From the NCBI RefSeq assembly GCF_900112415.1, contig NZ_FOLV01000012.1, positions 48,106 through 112,105 of the forward strand: a DNA stretch of 64,000 nt, in the 5' to 3' direction. Made by a program: the position numbers and the translations under genes. The notes under the pieces are model-generated. The model was not told the DNA's origin and did no database searches. It was given only the letters and a program-made list of their open reading frames with translations. Shown in pieces: positions 1-8,415 of this stretch. Origin of the DNA: Bacillus sp. 491mf (lineage in GTDB: Bacteria > Bacillota > Bacilli > Bacillales > Bacillaceae_G). Each line of letters starts with the position of its first letter. The stretch's first letter is position 1.

Positions 1-2
1 GT

Positions 3-56
3 CGCTCTCGTTCTTGCCGTTCCCGTCGCTCTCGTTCTTGCCGTTCCCGTCGCTAA
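3..56 (+). CDS. C-terminal tail of an Arg/Ser/Cys-repeat protein, probably CotG/ExsB-like spore coat protein (5' end outside window)
   Basis: Frame 3 reads two copies of the octapeptide RSRSCRSR and a final Arg, then TAA at 54-56. The DNA is an exact 24 bp tandem repeat (1-24 and 25-48). Arg/Ser-rich tandem repeats of this kind are typical of CotG-type coat or exosporium proteins, called ExsB in B. anthracis. Only 17 residues are visible and the start lies upstream of the window. The other two forward frames are also open here, so the frame is chosen from amino-acid composition and the early stop codon. The family assignment is inference. Confidence 0.55.
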   Translation, partial: RSRSCRSRRSRSCRSRR

Positions 57-121
57 TATAATATATAATTTAATCCAACTCTATAACATAGAAAAAATAT
101 CCTTCGCTTTTTCAAAAATGC

Positions 122-148
122 AAATAGACCGCTTTAAGCGGTCTATTT
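122..148. terminator. Bidirectional intrinsic terminator between convergent genes
   Basis: Perfect 12 bp stem (AAATAGACCGCT / AGCGGTCTATTT) with a 3 nt loop and A/T-rich flanks on both sides. It sits between the plus-strand coat-protein tail and the minus-strand phosphatase gene and could serve both. Confidence 0.75.
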
Positions 149-205
149 ATCTATTAAAACAGATTACTTCTCCCAAAAAGAATGGGAATTTCTCCTTATA
201 AACCT

Positions 206-823
206 TTACACTTCTTCAAAATGCGCAATATCAGCAAATAAATGAACTGTACTTTCTCGCTCTTTAACTTCAATCATACTTAAACTTGTACTGTGCATAA
301 AGGGACCATCCCATGTTTTTTCAATAGAACGTCGCTCAAAGTGTCCCATCATAAGTAACGCTGTAACAGCATGAGAAACTATTAAAACACTTTCTCCCTC
401 ATGCTTTTGAAGAATGTATTTGAGCCCCTTTAATACACGCTCTCTCGCGGCATAAAAACTTTCACCTGAGTTAGATTCATATTGATGTGGTGCATTCCAA
501 AATAAATCTAACTCTTTCGGATATTTCTCTTGTAATTCAACTTGTGTTTGCCCTTCCCAAACTCCCATATCAATTTCATATAAATGTTCATCTGCTACAA
601 TTGGAATATCTCTGTCTCCTTTAATTAACTGAGCTGTATGCATTGTTCTTCCGCTTGGACTGCTGTAAATAACATCAAGCTGCATATCTTGCATACGTTT
701 CCCTAATTGTTTTGCTTGTAGTATTCCAGTTTCCGTTAAATTTGAATTTTTTCTGCCTTGCATTCTTTTTTCTACATTCCATTCTGTTTCCCCGTGACGC
801 GTAATATATAACATTGTTTTCAT
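206..823 (-). CDS. Histidine phosphatase family protein (phosphoglycerate-mutase-like)
   Basis: About 205 residues. The family signature RHGE is at residues 9-12 (LYITRHGETEWN), followed by the conserved N, R and LTETG elements. The second catalytic His lies in LIVSHAVTALL near residue 150. Members are phosphatases on small phosphorylated metabolites, and the substrate cannot be read from sequence. The start is ambiguous among three adjacent ATG codons (829, 826, 823) behind AAAGGAG; 823 gives 9 nt spacing. The upstream SDR-like gene ends at 838, so the two are probably co-transcribed. It is not the glycolytic enzyme, which is longer and lies in a gapA-pgk context. Confidence 0.85.
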   Translation of the reverse strand: MKTMLYITRHGETEWNVEKRMQGRKNSNLTETGILQAKQLGKRMQDMQLDVIYSSPSGRTMHTAQLIKGDRDIPIVADEHLYEIDMGVWEGQTQVELQEKYPKELDLFWNAPHQYESNSGESFYAARERVLKGLKYILQKHEGESVLIVSHAVTALLMMGHFERRSIEKTWDGPFMHSTSLSMIEVKERESTVHLFADIAHFEEV

Positions 824-837
824 CATCATTTTCTCCT

Positions 838-1383
838 TTACCAACTCGGTCTAGCATCCCATGGTTCTAATGTTCCGACAATCCATTCCCGTTGTTTGTG
901 TTGAATTCCGGCTATAACACCACTCGCAATCTCATCATGTGTTAACCACCTCGAACGTTTTTCTTCTACTATAAAACCTAATATAATTCGATAATATCTA
1001 CATAAAGAAGAACATCTTATTTTTTCTCCTGATTTATAAGCACTGCTTCCAATTATATGAAACAATTCCCATTCTTTCGAAAATGTTTCAATCTCCTCAC
1101 TAATGATTTGCAATGCATCTACAGCTGTTGAATGAATCCAAGCAACTACAAGCGTGACTGGTCCGTTTTTTTGAATTGAATTTTTAATTTTAACACGCAA
1201 CTCATCACTATTATGATAATCAACCTCTAAACATGTAACTCTTTCAGGAGTATCACATGAATTCCGCATCTCCTTTAGGCGTTTTATGTTTCGACCGATT
1301 ACAGAAGTATGAAGCTCTTGCTCAGTAAACCACTTTGATACTTTCTGTAACATACCAGTTCCACCAACAACAAGTACATGTAT
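838..1383 (-). CDS. SDR-like NAD(P)-binding protein with ATA at the predicted start position
   Basis: The frame encodes about 181 residues if it starts at ATA 1381-1383. The N-terminus would then read HVLVVGGTGM, the glycine-rich Rossmann turn of short-chain dehydrogenases. A purine-rich GGGGGAGAGG lies directly upstream at the right distance. The first ATG in frame is at 1353 and would delete the whole nucleotide-binding turn, so it is an unlikely start. Residues such as GSSAY and the C-terminal EPWDARP fit a short SDR relative. The gene may be start-defective here or may use a rare ATA start. It lies between fosB and the histidine phosphatase on the same strand. Confidence 0.6.
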   Translation of the reverse strand: MHVLVVGGTGMLQKVSKWFTEQELHTSVIGRNIKRLKEMRNSCDTPERVTCLEVDYHNSDELRVKIKNSIQKNGPVTLVVAWIHSTAVDALQIISEEIETFSKEWELFHIIGSSAYKSGEKIRCSSLCRYYRIILGFIVEEKRSRWLTHDEIASGVIAGIQHKQREWIVGTLEPWDARPSW

Positions 1384-1406
1384 AGCCCTCTCCCCCTTTT
1401 CTATAT

Positions 1407-1823
1407 TTAGTAAAACAACATATGCGGTTTTTCTTCTTTATAATATTGCAATCTCTCTTGCAGCGTCCCTGTATGAAATTCAAATTTATGTCCATCTGGG
1501 TCTGTAAAATAAATAGAATGGCAATCTCGTACATCACGCTCTCTTCCTTGTAAAATATGTACTTTATTCACTTCAAGACGATGTAATAAAGCTGTAAAAT
1601 CTTCTTTTTCTATCGAAAACGCAATATGTGTATACGATTGATAGATTTCCCTTCTTGGAATATCCTTTTCTTCATTTAATGCAACCCACATTCCGCACAG
1701 GTCGAAATAGGCAAGTGTTCTACCTTTTACAAGTAACTTCCCTTCCAACACTCGTTCGTAGAATTGTATAGATTCCTCTAAGTTTGAAACAGAAAAGCAA
1801 AGATGATTCATTCCTTTTATCAT
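1407..1823 (-). CDS. fosB: Metallothiol transferase FosB (fosfomycin resistance)
   Basis: 138 residues, the family length. FosB adds bacillithiol (or cysteine) to fosfomycin and opens the epoxide in a metal-dependent reaction in the cytoplasm. The glyoxalase/VOC-fold metal ligands are visible as His7, His66 and Glu115, within [14 protein letters not shown] and GHKFEFH. The start chosen is ATG 1823, with GAGGAG 9 nt upstream; ATG 1829 is only 3 nt from it. The gene begins about 20 bp after the terminator of the oppA-like gene on the same strand, and no independent promoter was obvious. An SDR-like gene follows about 20 bp downstream. Confidence 0.95.
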   Translation of the reverse strand: MIKGMNHLCFSVSNLEESIQFYERVLEGKLLVKGRTLAYFDLCGMWVALNEEKDIPRREIYQSYTHIAFSIEKEDFTALLHRLEVNKVHILQGRERDVRDCHSIYFTDPDGHKFEFHTGTLQERLQYYKEEKPHMLFY

Positions 1824-1842
1824 TCTCATTATCTCCTCACAG

Positions 1843-1874
1843 TAAAAAAAAGATGCGCAATATTCGCGCATCTT
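1843..1874 (-). terminator. Intrinsic terminator of the OppA-like gene
   Basis: Stem AAGATGCGC / GCGCATCTT with a 7 nt loop, followed on the minus strand by a run of seven T. It ends immediately before the fosB ribosome binding site, so it terminates the upstream gene and any fosB transcript from that promoter must read through it. Confidence 0.8.
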
Positions 1875-1881
1875 CATCGTA

Positions 1882-3540
1882 CTATTCTTTTGTAATATAT
1901 GTCCATTTATAACTAAAATCTCCTCCAAATGTATGCCTAGCAGTTCCTTTCACCTTGGATTTCTCAAGAAAAGCAACGCCCTGCTGATAAACCGGAGAAA
2001 TGGCTGCATCATCAAATAAAATTTTCTCTGCTTCAGAAAGAGCCTTCCATCGTGCTTTCTCATCGGTTAACAACTCACCTTTTGCTTTCGCAACTAGTTC
2101 ATCATATTTCTTATTAGAATATGCCATTTCGTTAAATGCACTATCTGTAATAAACATATCAATAAATGTCATTGGATCTGGATAATCTGGGCCCCATGCT
2201 GATAAAGAGAACTCATATTCTAATTTCTTTTCTAAATCTAACTTTTGTTTAAACGGCTGCTGTTTAATATTCACTTTCAAACCAGGTAAGTTTTTCTCCA
2301 ATTCTGCTTTAATATATTCTCCAACTTTTTTCAAGTTATCCTTATCATAGTTCAACATTTCAACTGTAATTGTATCTTGCCCAAGCTCTTTTTTCGCTTC
2401 TTCCCAAAGTTTTTTTGCTTTTGCTGCATTATCTTTACCATCATGAAAGTTTTTATTTGTTTCACGGAAGTCTTTTCCATCTGGTCCTTTTGTAAATTTT
2501 TGTGCTACTAAGTAATATGCAGGTAATGATCCATCGTTTAAAATCACATTTGCAATTCCCTTTTTATCATATGCTAAATCAATAGCTTGACGCACTTTTT
2601 TATCCGAAAAAAACTGATTTTTCTGATTAAAACGAATAAAAAACATACGTGAATCTAATTCCGATTTAAATTCATCACTTTTCTTATATTTATCAACAAA
2701 TTCCGAACTTAAAATAACTCGATCTACTTGGTTGCTATCATATAAATTTACAGCTGTTGATGTTTCTTTTACAACGCTTACATTAATTTCCTCTAACTTC
2801 ACATTATCTTTATCCCAATAGTTTGGATTTTTCTTTAACTGATAACTTCGTTCATGCTTCCATTCACTCATCATAAATGGTCCATTATATAATAACTTAT
2901 CTGATTCTAATGCGTATTTGTCACCTTGTTCTTTTACAAATTTTTCATTCAATGGGAAAAATGTTGGGAATGTTGTAAGAGCTAGAAAATACGGTGTAGG
3001 TTTCGCTAACTCAACCACTAATGTTTTATCATCCTTTGCCGTAACACCAAGCTGTTCAAGTGGCAATTCTCCCTTATTAATTTTCTCAGCATTTTTAACA
3101 TCGAACAAAATAAACGCATATTCTGATGCTGTCGCTTTATCAACAGCACGACGCCAAGCAAATACAAAGTCTTGTGCTTTTACGGGTTCTCCATTCGACC
3201 ACTTTGCATCGCGTAAATGAAATGTGTATGTTTTCTTATCCTCACTTATTTTCACGTCTTTAGCCATACCAGGTGTTGGTTTGTTCTCTTTATCTAAGCG
3301 GTATAATCCTTCCATCGCGTTTACAAATACCCGAAATGATACTGTATCAGTTGACTTTGATGTATCCATAGAAGGAATTTCTGCTGTTTCAAGTAAATTT
3401 AATACTTGTTTATCAGCTAGTACTGCATTCCCTTCTTTTCCCTTTTCAGTTGTTGATGCTTTCTCCCCACTTCCACATCCTGCAACCAACACACTCGTAG
3501 AAAGGGCAAGTGCTGTAATAAGTGACACCTTCTTCTTCAT
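1882..3540 (-). CDS. Oligopeptide ABC transporter substrate-binding lipoprotein (OppA family)
   Basis: 552 residues. The N-terminus is a lipoprotein signal peptide with lipobox LVAGC, lipidated Cys at residue 22, so the mature protein is anchored outside the membrane. SBP family 5 features are clear: the segment [21 protein letters not shown] and the C-terminal [10 protein letters not shown] and [14 protein letters not shown]. It captures peptides for an Opp-type permease, but no permease or ATPase genes lie next to it, so it is an orphan paralog that must work with a transporter encoded elsewhere. It starts at ATG 3540 behind a GAGGGG motif. Residues that set peptide specificity cannot be judged. 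Confidence 0.93.
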   Translation of the reverse strand: MKKKVSLITALALSTSVLVAGCGSGEKASTTEKGKEGNAVLADKQVLNLLETAEIPSMDTSKSTDTVSFRVFVNAMEGLYRLDKENKPTPGMAKDVKISEDKKTYTFHLRDAKWSNGEPVKAQDFVFAWRRAVDKATASEYAFILFDVKNAEKINKGELPLEQLGVTAKDDKTLVVELAKPTPYFLALTTFPTFFPLNEKFVKEQGDKYALESDKLLYNGPFMMSEWKHERSYQLKKNPNYWDKDNVKLEEINVSVVKETSTAVNLYDSNQVDRVILSSEFVDKYKKSDEFKSELDSRMFFIRFNQKNQFFSDKKVRQAIDLAYDKKGIANVILNDGSLPAYYLVAQKFTKGPDGKDFRETNKNFHDGKDNAAKAKKLWEEAKKELGQDTITVEMLNYDKDNLKKVGEYIKAELEKNLPGLKVNIKQQPFKQKLDLEKKLEYEFSLSAWGPDYPDPMTFIDMFITDSAFNEMAYSNKKYDELVAKAKGELLTDEKARWKALSEAEKILFDDAAISPVYQQGVAFLEKSKVKGTARHTFGGDFSYKWTYITKE

Positions 3541-3699
3541 AAGCCATTTCCCCTCTTTCCCTATATAACAACTAAAAATAAGATCAAGTACTCTTGAATA
3601 GTATTATACATAATCTTCTGATAATTTAAAATACTATCTTTTAAAAAATAAAAAAGGGACATACGCCAGCTTTTTCTCTATCTTATCATTTGCATGATT

Positions 3700-3860
3700 C
3701 TATTTTAATTTTCCGACATAAATGTCGCTGTTACGCAGAGCATAACATGAACTATACTCGCATGTGGCAGAAAAGGGACCTGACCGCTTCTAGGCACGGC
3801 CAGATGCTCTCGTCTCCCTTAAAAAGAAAAAGAGTATTATATCGCTTTTTAACTTAAATA
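3700..3860 (+). repeat. bcr1-like intergenic repeat, copy A
   Basis: Begins with TATTTTAATTTTCCGACAT and ends near TTTTTAACTTAAAT. It shares the conserved core (GTGGCAG..AAAGGG.CCTGACCG and GGCCAGATGCTCTCG) with five other copies here. It fills most of the 322 bp gap between the oppA-like gene and ogt. The remaining part, 3541-3699, shows no gene or clear signal. The name bcr1 comes from my recall of the B. cereus group repeat family. Confidence 0.75.
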
Positions 3861-3862
3861 AT

Positions 3863-4318
3863 TCAATTATCTAAAAACCCTTCATGTTTTAATAGCCACT
3901 CTTTCCGCCAAAGTCCCCCTTCATACCCTACTAATTTCCCGCTCTTTCCTATAATCCGGTGACAAGGCACAATAATCGAAAGCGGATTTCTACTATTCGC
4001 TCCGCCAATTGCTCGTACAGCCTTTGGGTTGCCAATTTTCTCTGCAATATCAAGATAAGAAGCACTTTTTCCATACGGAACACTGCAAAGTGCGTTCCAT
4101 ACTTGTTTCTGAAATGGAGTTCCATTCGCTTGTAACGGGACAGTAAATTCCGTTCGCTTCTTATGAAAATATTCATCTAGCTCCACTATACATTGCTCAA
4201 CAATTGGATGAGAAACATCTTCTTGATTTTGTTCTACAAATAATATAGAAGAAATACCGCTCTCATCCCCTTTTACTTCAATCCATCCAAGTTCGCTTTT
4301 ATAATATGCTTGATACAT
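3863..4318 (-). CDS. ogt: Methylated-DNA--protein-cysteine methyltransferase
   Basis: 151 residues. It removes the alkyl group from O6-methylguanine in DNA and is used up in the reaction. The active-site motif is IIVPCHRII with the acceptor Cys at about residue 119. The DNA-binding helix-turn-helix region (GKSASYLDIAEKIGNPKAVRAIGGANSRNP, split here by function) and the Arg finger precede it. ATG 4318 fits the family N-terminus (YYKSELGWIEVKG); a longer reading upstream adds 15 residues without family similarity. It stands alone, with copy A of the repeat on its 3' side and namA divergent. Confidence 0.93.
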   Translation of the reverse strand: MYQAYYKSELGWIEVKGDESGISSILFVEQNQEDVSHPIVEQCIVELDEYFHKKRTEFTVPLQANGTPFQKQVWNALCSVPYGKSASYLDIAEKIGNPKAVRAIGGANSRNPLSIIVPCHRIIGKSGKLVGYEGGLWRKEWLLKHEGFLDN

Positions 4319-4536
4319 AAAAAATACGTCACCTCTCCTTATATTTATTATTAAACCTTTCATTATAAAACATCGAAATCACAGTCATTCTCTAAACATA
4401 GACTCATCATATCATTTCTTAAAGCATTTTGTTATGGAAAAAGGGAGCTAGGTGCTACAATAAAATAACACTTCTATAAGTTAAGAAATTATCATTGAAA
4501 TATGCTCATTTAACAAAATTAAGGAGGATTCTTATT

Positions 4537-5577
4537 TTGAACAATCAATTATTTTCACCATATACAATAAAAGATGTTACACTAAAAAATCGAATTGTGA
4601 TGTCACCGATGTGTATGTACTCCTCTGAAAACGAAGACGGAAAAATAACGAATTTTCATCTCGTCCACTATGCATCACGTGCGGCTGGTCAAGTAGGGCT
4701 TGTCATGATAGAAGCTACAGCCGTAACATCAGAAGGCCGCATTTCCCACAAAGATTTAGGCATTTGGGACAATGAACATATAAACGGTCTACGTCAAGTC
4801 GTCGATATGATTCGTGAACACGGAGCGAAAGCAGCTATTCAAATTGCCCATGCCGGTAGAAAAGCTGTCCTTGATTCAGATCCTATTGCGCCATCACCTA
4901 TTCCTTTTGATTCCACTATGAAAACTCCAATACAAATGAGCAAAAAACAAATTAACGAAACAATTTCAGCCTTTCGTAACGGAGCAGAACGTGCTAAACA
5001 AGCTGGATTTGATATTATTGAATTGCACGGTGCACACGGTTATTTAATTAACGAATTTTTATCTCCGCTCACAAATCATCGTACAGATGAATATGGTGGA
5101 TCTTGTGAAAATCGCTATCGTTTTTTACGCGAAATTATTAATGCGGTAAACGAAGTATGGAGCGGTCCATTATTTGTTCGTATTTCCGCTCATGATTATC
5201 ATTCCGAAGGTTTAACTGTAGAAGATTATGTAACGTTTGTACAGTGGATGAAAGAACAAGGTGTTAGTCTCATTGATTGTAGTTCAGGAGCTGTTGTACC
5301 AGCACATATCGATGTGTACCCTGGTTATCAAGTTCCGTATGCAAAACATATAAGAGAACACGTTTCAATTGCTACAGGAGCTGTTGGTCTTATTACAAGC
5401 GGCGTACAAGCAGAAGAAATTTTGGCACAAGGAGCTGCTGACTTAATTTTTATCGGCCGTGAACTATTACGGAACCCATACTTTCCAAGAACAGCGGCGA
5501 ATGAGCTAGGTTTTGAATTAGCTGAACCATTTCAATATAGCCGTGCTCCAGGAAAACTTAAACATACTTCTAAATAA
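4537..5577 (+). CDS. namA: NADPH dehydrogenase NamA (old yellow enzyme family)
   Basis: 346 residues, FMN-dependent ene-reductase of the YqjM class acting on alpha,beta-unsaturated carbonyls and other electrophiles. SPMCMYS carries Cys26 and Tyr28, the YqjM-type active-site pair. [20 protein letters not shown] and the C-terminal [12 protein letters not shown] are family signatures. It begins with TTG at 4537, behind AAGGAGG at 9 nt spacing; no ATG fits. A hairpin terminator follows directly. It is divergent from ogt, and no operon partner is seen. Confidence 0.95.
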   Translation: MNNQLFSPYTIKDVTLKNRIVMSPMCMYSSENEDGKITNFHLVHYASRAAGQVGLVMIEATAVTSEGRISHKDLGIWDNEHINGLRQVVDMIREHGAKAAIQIAHAGRKAVLDSDPIAPSPIPFDSTMKTPIQMSKKQINETISAFRNGAERAKQAGFDIIELHGAHGYLINEFLSPLTNHRTDEYGGSCENRYRFLREIINAVNEVWSGPLFVRISAHDYHSEGLTVEDYVTFVQWMKEQGVSLIDCSSGAVVPAHIDVYPGYQVPYAKHIREHVSIATGAVGLITSGVQAEEILAQGAADLIFIGRELLRNPYFPRTAANELGFELAEPFQYSRAPGKLKHTSK

Positions 5578-5616
5578 AGAAACTGCCCGAAATAGTAATT
5601 TTGGGCAGTTTCTTTA
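5578..5616 (+). terminator. Intrinsic terminator after namA
   Basis: Stem AGAAACTGCCC / GGGCAGTTTCT with a 14 nt loop and following TTTATTGT, beginning at the namA stop codon. Confidence 0.8.
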
Positions 5617-5669
5617 TTGTATACAATCAATATTATCTATAAGAAAAACATTTCTAGTAAAAACCACTT

Positions 5670-6329
5670 TTATTTCATTTTAGCAATTTCCGAAGATTCA
5701 TGTATATGAACCCCAGCCTCTTCTCGCAGCGCTGTTACATACATTCCTTTCGCTACTTGCTCTGCTGAAATCGGCTTATATTTTGAAAAAGAACCCTTAA
5801 ATAAAAACGGTATAATTCCCGAAATTTTTTCTCCCATTCTTTCTCCAAAACGAAACTCGTCTCGTTCTCCAAGTAAAAGGGAGGGTCTAAAAATATGAAT
5901 GCCTCCTATGACTAGTTTTTTTATATCTTCCTCCATCTGTCCTTTTACTTGTGAATAGAAAAATAGCGACTTCGGATTTGCCCCTAACGAAGAAATAACA
6001 AGAAAATTTTGTACCCCTTGTACTTCCGCTACACGAGCTGCTCGTAATGTATAATCATAATCAACCTTTTTAAAACTTTCTTTCGTCCTTGCTTTTTTCA
6101 TTGTCGTACCAAGACAATGAAACACATCATCTACAGCAAAAAACTCTTTATATTGTTCCAAAATCGAAAAATCTACCTGTTTTTGTTGAAGCTTTTCATG
6201 TTCCCAGTCTAGTGATTTTCTCACAAAAATTGTCACTGAATCATAATAATCTGAATCAAGCAATAACTGTGTCACTTCTTGTCCAACTAGGCCACTAGCT
6301 CCAAGTACTAAGGCTGTTCTTGTTTTCAT
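5670..6329 (-). CDS. NAD(P)H-binding oxidoreductase (atypical SDR, HTATIP2-like)
   Basis: 219 residues. The N-terminal Rossmann motif LVLGASGLVGQEV is at residues 8-20. The central FHCLGTTMKKA and ISSLGANPKSLFFYSQVKGQME, with the YxxxK-like pair, resemble the NAD(P)H-binding family related to TIP30/HTATIP2. Substrate is unknown. ATG 6329 immediately precedes the motif. It is convergent with namA and is followed upstream by a small membrane-protein gene on the same strand, about 78 bp away. Confidence 0.85.
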   Translation of the reverse strand: MKTRTALVLGASGLVGQEVTQLLLDSDYYDSVTIFVRKSLDWEHEKLQQKQVDFSILEQYKEFFAVDDVFHCLGTTMKKARTKESFKKVDYDYTLRAARVAEVQGVQNFLVISSLGANPKSLFFYSQVKGQMEEDIKKLVIGGIHIFRPSLLLGERDEFRFGERMGEKISGIIPFLFKGSFSKYKPISAEQVAKGMYVTALREEAGVHIHESSEIAKMK

Positions 6330-6406
6330 CCTCTTCCATACCTCTTTATCTTCTAATCTTTTTCTCTATCATAAGCAAAGCATACTATTGTATGCAAGCG
6401 CTTTGT

Positions 6407-6550
6407 TTATTCTTTTTCTTCTTTTGGCATCTCAGTAATTTTACTTGGATCCCCTAAATTACGAATAAGTCCTTTTAAAAAGAATAGTACACATGATAAT
6501 GGAAAAATGACAGCCAATATTAATAAAACCGCTTCACTTATATATCCCAT
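6407..6550 (-). CDS. Small single-pass membrane protein, 47 residues
   Basis: Begins MGYISEAVLLILAVIFPL, with one hydrophobic helix (about residues 6-25), a basic segment KGLIRN and an acidic tail ending PKEEKE. The ribosome binding site GAAGGAGATGAGCG is well spaced before ATG 6550. The strong Shine-Dalgarno sequence and typical membrane-protein composition support a real gene. I do not recognise the family. It sits between the divergent zinc lipoprotein promoter and the oxidoreductase gene. Confidence 0.7.
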   Translation of the reverse strand: MGYISEAVLLILAVIFPLSCVLFFLKGLIRNLGDPSKITEMPKEEKE

Positions 6551-6663
6551 TCGCTCATCTCCTTCTCTGCACCCTCTATCACACTATATGAAGCGACTAG
6601 CAGGATATATGCAAAAACAAAAAAAATAAACCAGAGCATTGTGACAAATTTATAACAAATTAT

Positions 6664-6684
6664 AAATCGTAATCATTATTATTT
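6664..6684 (+). promoter_or_regulatory. Zur box 1
   Basis: AAATCGTAATCATTATTATTT matches the Bacillus Zur operator AAATCGTAAT-N-ATTACGATTT at all but two positions. It lies just upstream of the -35 element of the zinc lipoprotein gene. Confidence 0.8.
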
Positions 6685-6685
6685 A

Positions 6686-6714
6686 TTGCAACATTATCAA
6701 AGATGTATTATACT
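6686..6714 (+). promoter_or_regulatory. Sigma-A promoter of the zinc lipoprotein gene
   Basis: TTGCAA (6686-6691), 17 bp spacer and TATACT (6709-6714). The predicted start near 6721 falls between the two Zur boxes. Confidence 0.75.
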
Positions 6715-6727
6715 AAATCAGGAACAT

Positions 6728-6748
6728 AAAGCGTAATTATTACGTTTT
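6728..6748 (+). promoter_or_regulatory. Zur box 2
   Basis: The 21 bp palindrome with halves AAAGCGTAAT and ATTACGTTTT around a central T differs from the Zur consensus at two positions. It lies just downstream of the predicted transcription start. Confidence 0.75.
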
Positions 6749-6823
6749 ACAAAAAGGAAGTTATCCTTTCTTTTTATTGTGGAGAAAATATATTTTAGAA
6801 AGTAAAGAAACGAGGCAAACAAA

Positions 6824-7762
6824 ATGAAAAAAAGATCAATTATATTTTCATTCGTTCTAATGTTTACCCTTATATTTGCTGGATGTTCAAACAAAGATAA
6901 TACAGCAAATAAAAAAAATGGTAAACTTTCCGTCTATACAACTATTTTCCCTTTAGCTGATTTCGCAAAAAAAATCGGTGGTGATTATGTAGAAGTAACA
7001 TCTATGTATCCACCAGGTGCTGATTCTCATACGTATGAGCCAAGCCAAAAGCAGACTGTACAAGTTGCCAAAGCTGATTTATTCGTGTACAACGGAGCTG
7101 GATTAGAACCATTTGCTGAAAAAATGGAAAAAACATTAAAAAATGAAAATGTTAAAGTTGTGAATGCATCAAAAGATATTCAACTACAAGCTTCAACTGA
7201 AGACGAACACGAGGAAGGTCATAAAGAAGAACATCATCATGATAAAGATCCTCACGTTTGGCTAGATCCAACACTTGCAATGAAACAAGCTGAGGCAATT
7301 AAAAATGCACTTGTTGAACTACAACCAGAGCACAAAGCAGAATATGAGAAAAACTTTGCTGCATTGCAAACAAAATTCACAAGTTTAGATAATCAATTTA
7401 AAGAAGTTACTGATCATGCAAAAACGAAAGAAATATTAGTTTCTCATGCAGCATACGGATATTGGGAACAACGTTACGGTTTAAAACAAATTCCAATTGC
7501 AGGTATTTCTGCTTCTGATGAACCATCCCAAAAGGCACTTGCTTCTATTACAACAACAGCAAAAGAGCATGGATTAAAATATATTTTATTTGAAACATTC
7601 TCTACACCAAAAGTAGCAGAAGTTATTCAAAAAGAAACTGGAACGAAAATTTTACGTTTAAATCATCTTGCAACAATCTCCGATAAGGATGCGAAAAAGA
7701 ATAAAGATTACTTTACACTAATGGAAGAGAACATTAACACTTTAAAAGAAGCAACAAATTAA
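6824..7762 (+). CDS. znuA: Zinc ABC transporter substrate-binding lipoprotein (ZnuA/AdcA family)
   Basis: 312 residues. Lipoprotein signal ends in IFAGC with Cys at about residue 21. The mature protein has the cluster A-I features: SMYPPGADSHTYEPS with a metal-binding His, and the His/Glu-rich loop EDEHEEGHKEEHHHDKD near residues 126-142, typical of zinc rather than manganese binders. HVWLDP, VSHAAYGYW and the C-terminal ETFSTP supply the other ligands. No ZnuB or ZnuC gene is adjacent. Two Zur boxes flank its promoter, which supports repression in zinc-replete cells. The gene symbol is by function; this may be one of several paralogs. Confidence 0.92.
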   Translation: MKKRSIIFSFVLMFTLIFAGCSNKDNTANKKNGKLSVYTTIFPLADFAKKIGGDYVEVTSMYPPGADSHTYEPSQKQTVQVAKADLFVYNGAGLEPFAEKMEKTLKNENVKVVNASKDIQLQASTEDEHEEGHKEEHHHDKDPHVWLDPTLAMKQAEAIKNALVELQPEHKAEYEKNFAALQTKFTSLDNQFKEVTDHAKTKEILVSHAAYGYWEQRYGLKQIPIAGISASDEPSQKALASITTTAKEHGLKYILFETFSTPKVAEVIQKETGTKILRLNHLATISDKDAKKNKDYFTLMEENINTLKEATN

Positions 7763-7779
7763 TATAACGATTCATTTCT

Positions 7780-7812
7780 GACCGCTGAAAAATGTTTCTG
7801 CGGTCTTTTCTT
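7780..7812 (+). terminator. Intrinsic terminator after the zinc lipoprotein gene
   Basis: Stem GACCGC / GCGGTC with a 14 nt A/T-rich loop, followed by TTTTCTT. Confidence 0.75.
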
Positions 7813-7905
7813 ATGCCACCTCTTTCCAGATTGCTTTGACTTACAAAAATCGTATAGTAAAATTATCCATAGTAGTTTGTAATTATAAGAAAGTGAGATG
7901 GAACT

Positions 7906-8376
7906 ATGAATCTTCACATTTGTGAAGTAACAGCAACGAATTGGCGTTCAGTAGCTGCCTTAGACGTAACAGCGGAGCAACGACAATTTATTGAAAGTAA
8001 TGCATTTTCTTTAGCCGAATCGTTATATGAAAGAAATGCAACATCACTAGCTTTGTATGATAGCGATACACTTGTTGGATACGCAATGTATGGATGGTAT
8101 TCCGAAAAAAATGAAAGTATATGGTTAGACCGATTTATGATTGATCACAACTTTCAAGGAAACGGCTACGCGAAACGATTTCTCCGTTTATTAATTTCAT
8201 ATTTACAACAAAAATATCAATGCAAAAAGATTTATTTAAGTCTTCATCCTAACAACAAATTAGCTATGAAACTATATGAATCGTTTAGCTTTCATTTAAC
8301 TGGTGATATTGACGATGAAGGTCCTGTTGTTGGCGTTGTGATGGAGTTACTTTTAGATAAAGTAAAACTTACATAA
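7906..8376 (+). CDS. GNAT family N-acetyltransferase (spermidine acetyltransferase-like)
   Basis: 156 residues. The acetyl-CoA loop motif is visible as DHNFQGNGYAKRFLRLLISYL (Q/R-x-x-G-x-G/A), split across residues about 85-105, after the beta-strand SIWLDRFMID. The tail KIYLSLHPNNKLAMKLYESFSFHLTGDID is like the polyamine acetyltransferases BltD and PaiA. Acceptor substrate is inferred only weakly. It starts at ATG 7906 with a weak AAAGTGAG site. A bidirectional hairpin follows and it is convergent with the CobW gene. Confidence 0.85.
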   Translation: MNLHICEVTATNWRSVAALDVTAEQRQFIESNAFSLAESLYERNATSLALYDSDTLVGYAMYGWYSEKNESIWLDRFMIDHNFQGNGYAKRFLRLLISYLQQKYQCKKIYLSLHPNNKLAMKLYESFSFHLTGDIDDEGPVVGVVMELLLDKVKLT

Positions 8377-8384
8377 GGTAATAT

Positions 8385-8415
8385 AAAATAAGCCTGCAAA
8401 TGCAGGCTTATTTTA
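8385..8415. terminator. Bidirectional terminator shared by GNAT and CobW genes
   Basis: Near-perfect 14 bp stem (AAAATAAGCCTGCA / TGCAGGCTTATTTT) with a 2 nt loop and A/T runs on both sides. It overlaps the CobW stop codon. Confidence 0.8.
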
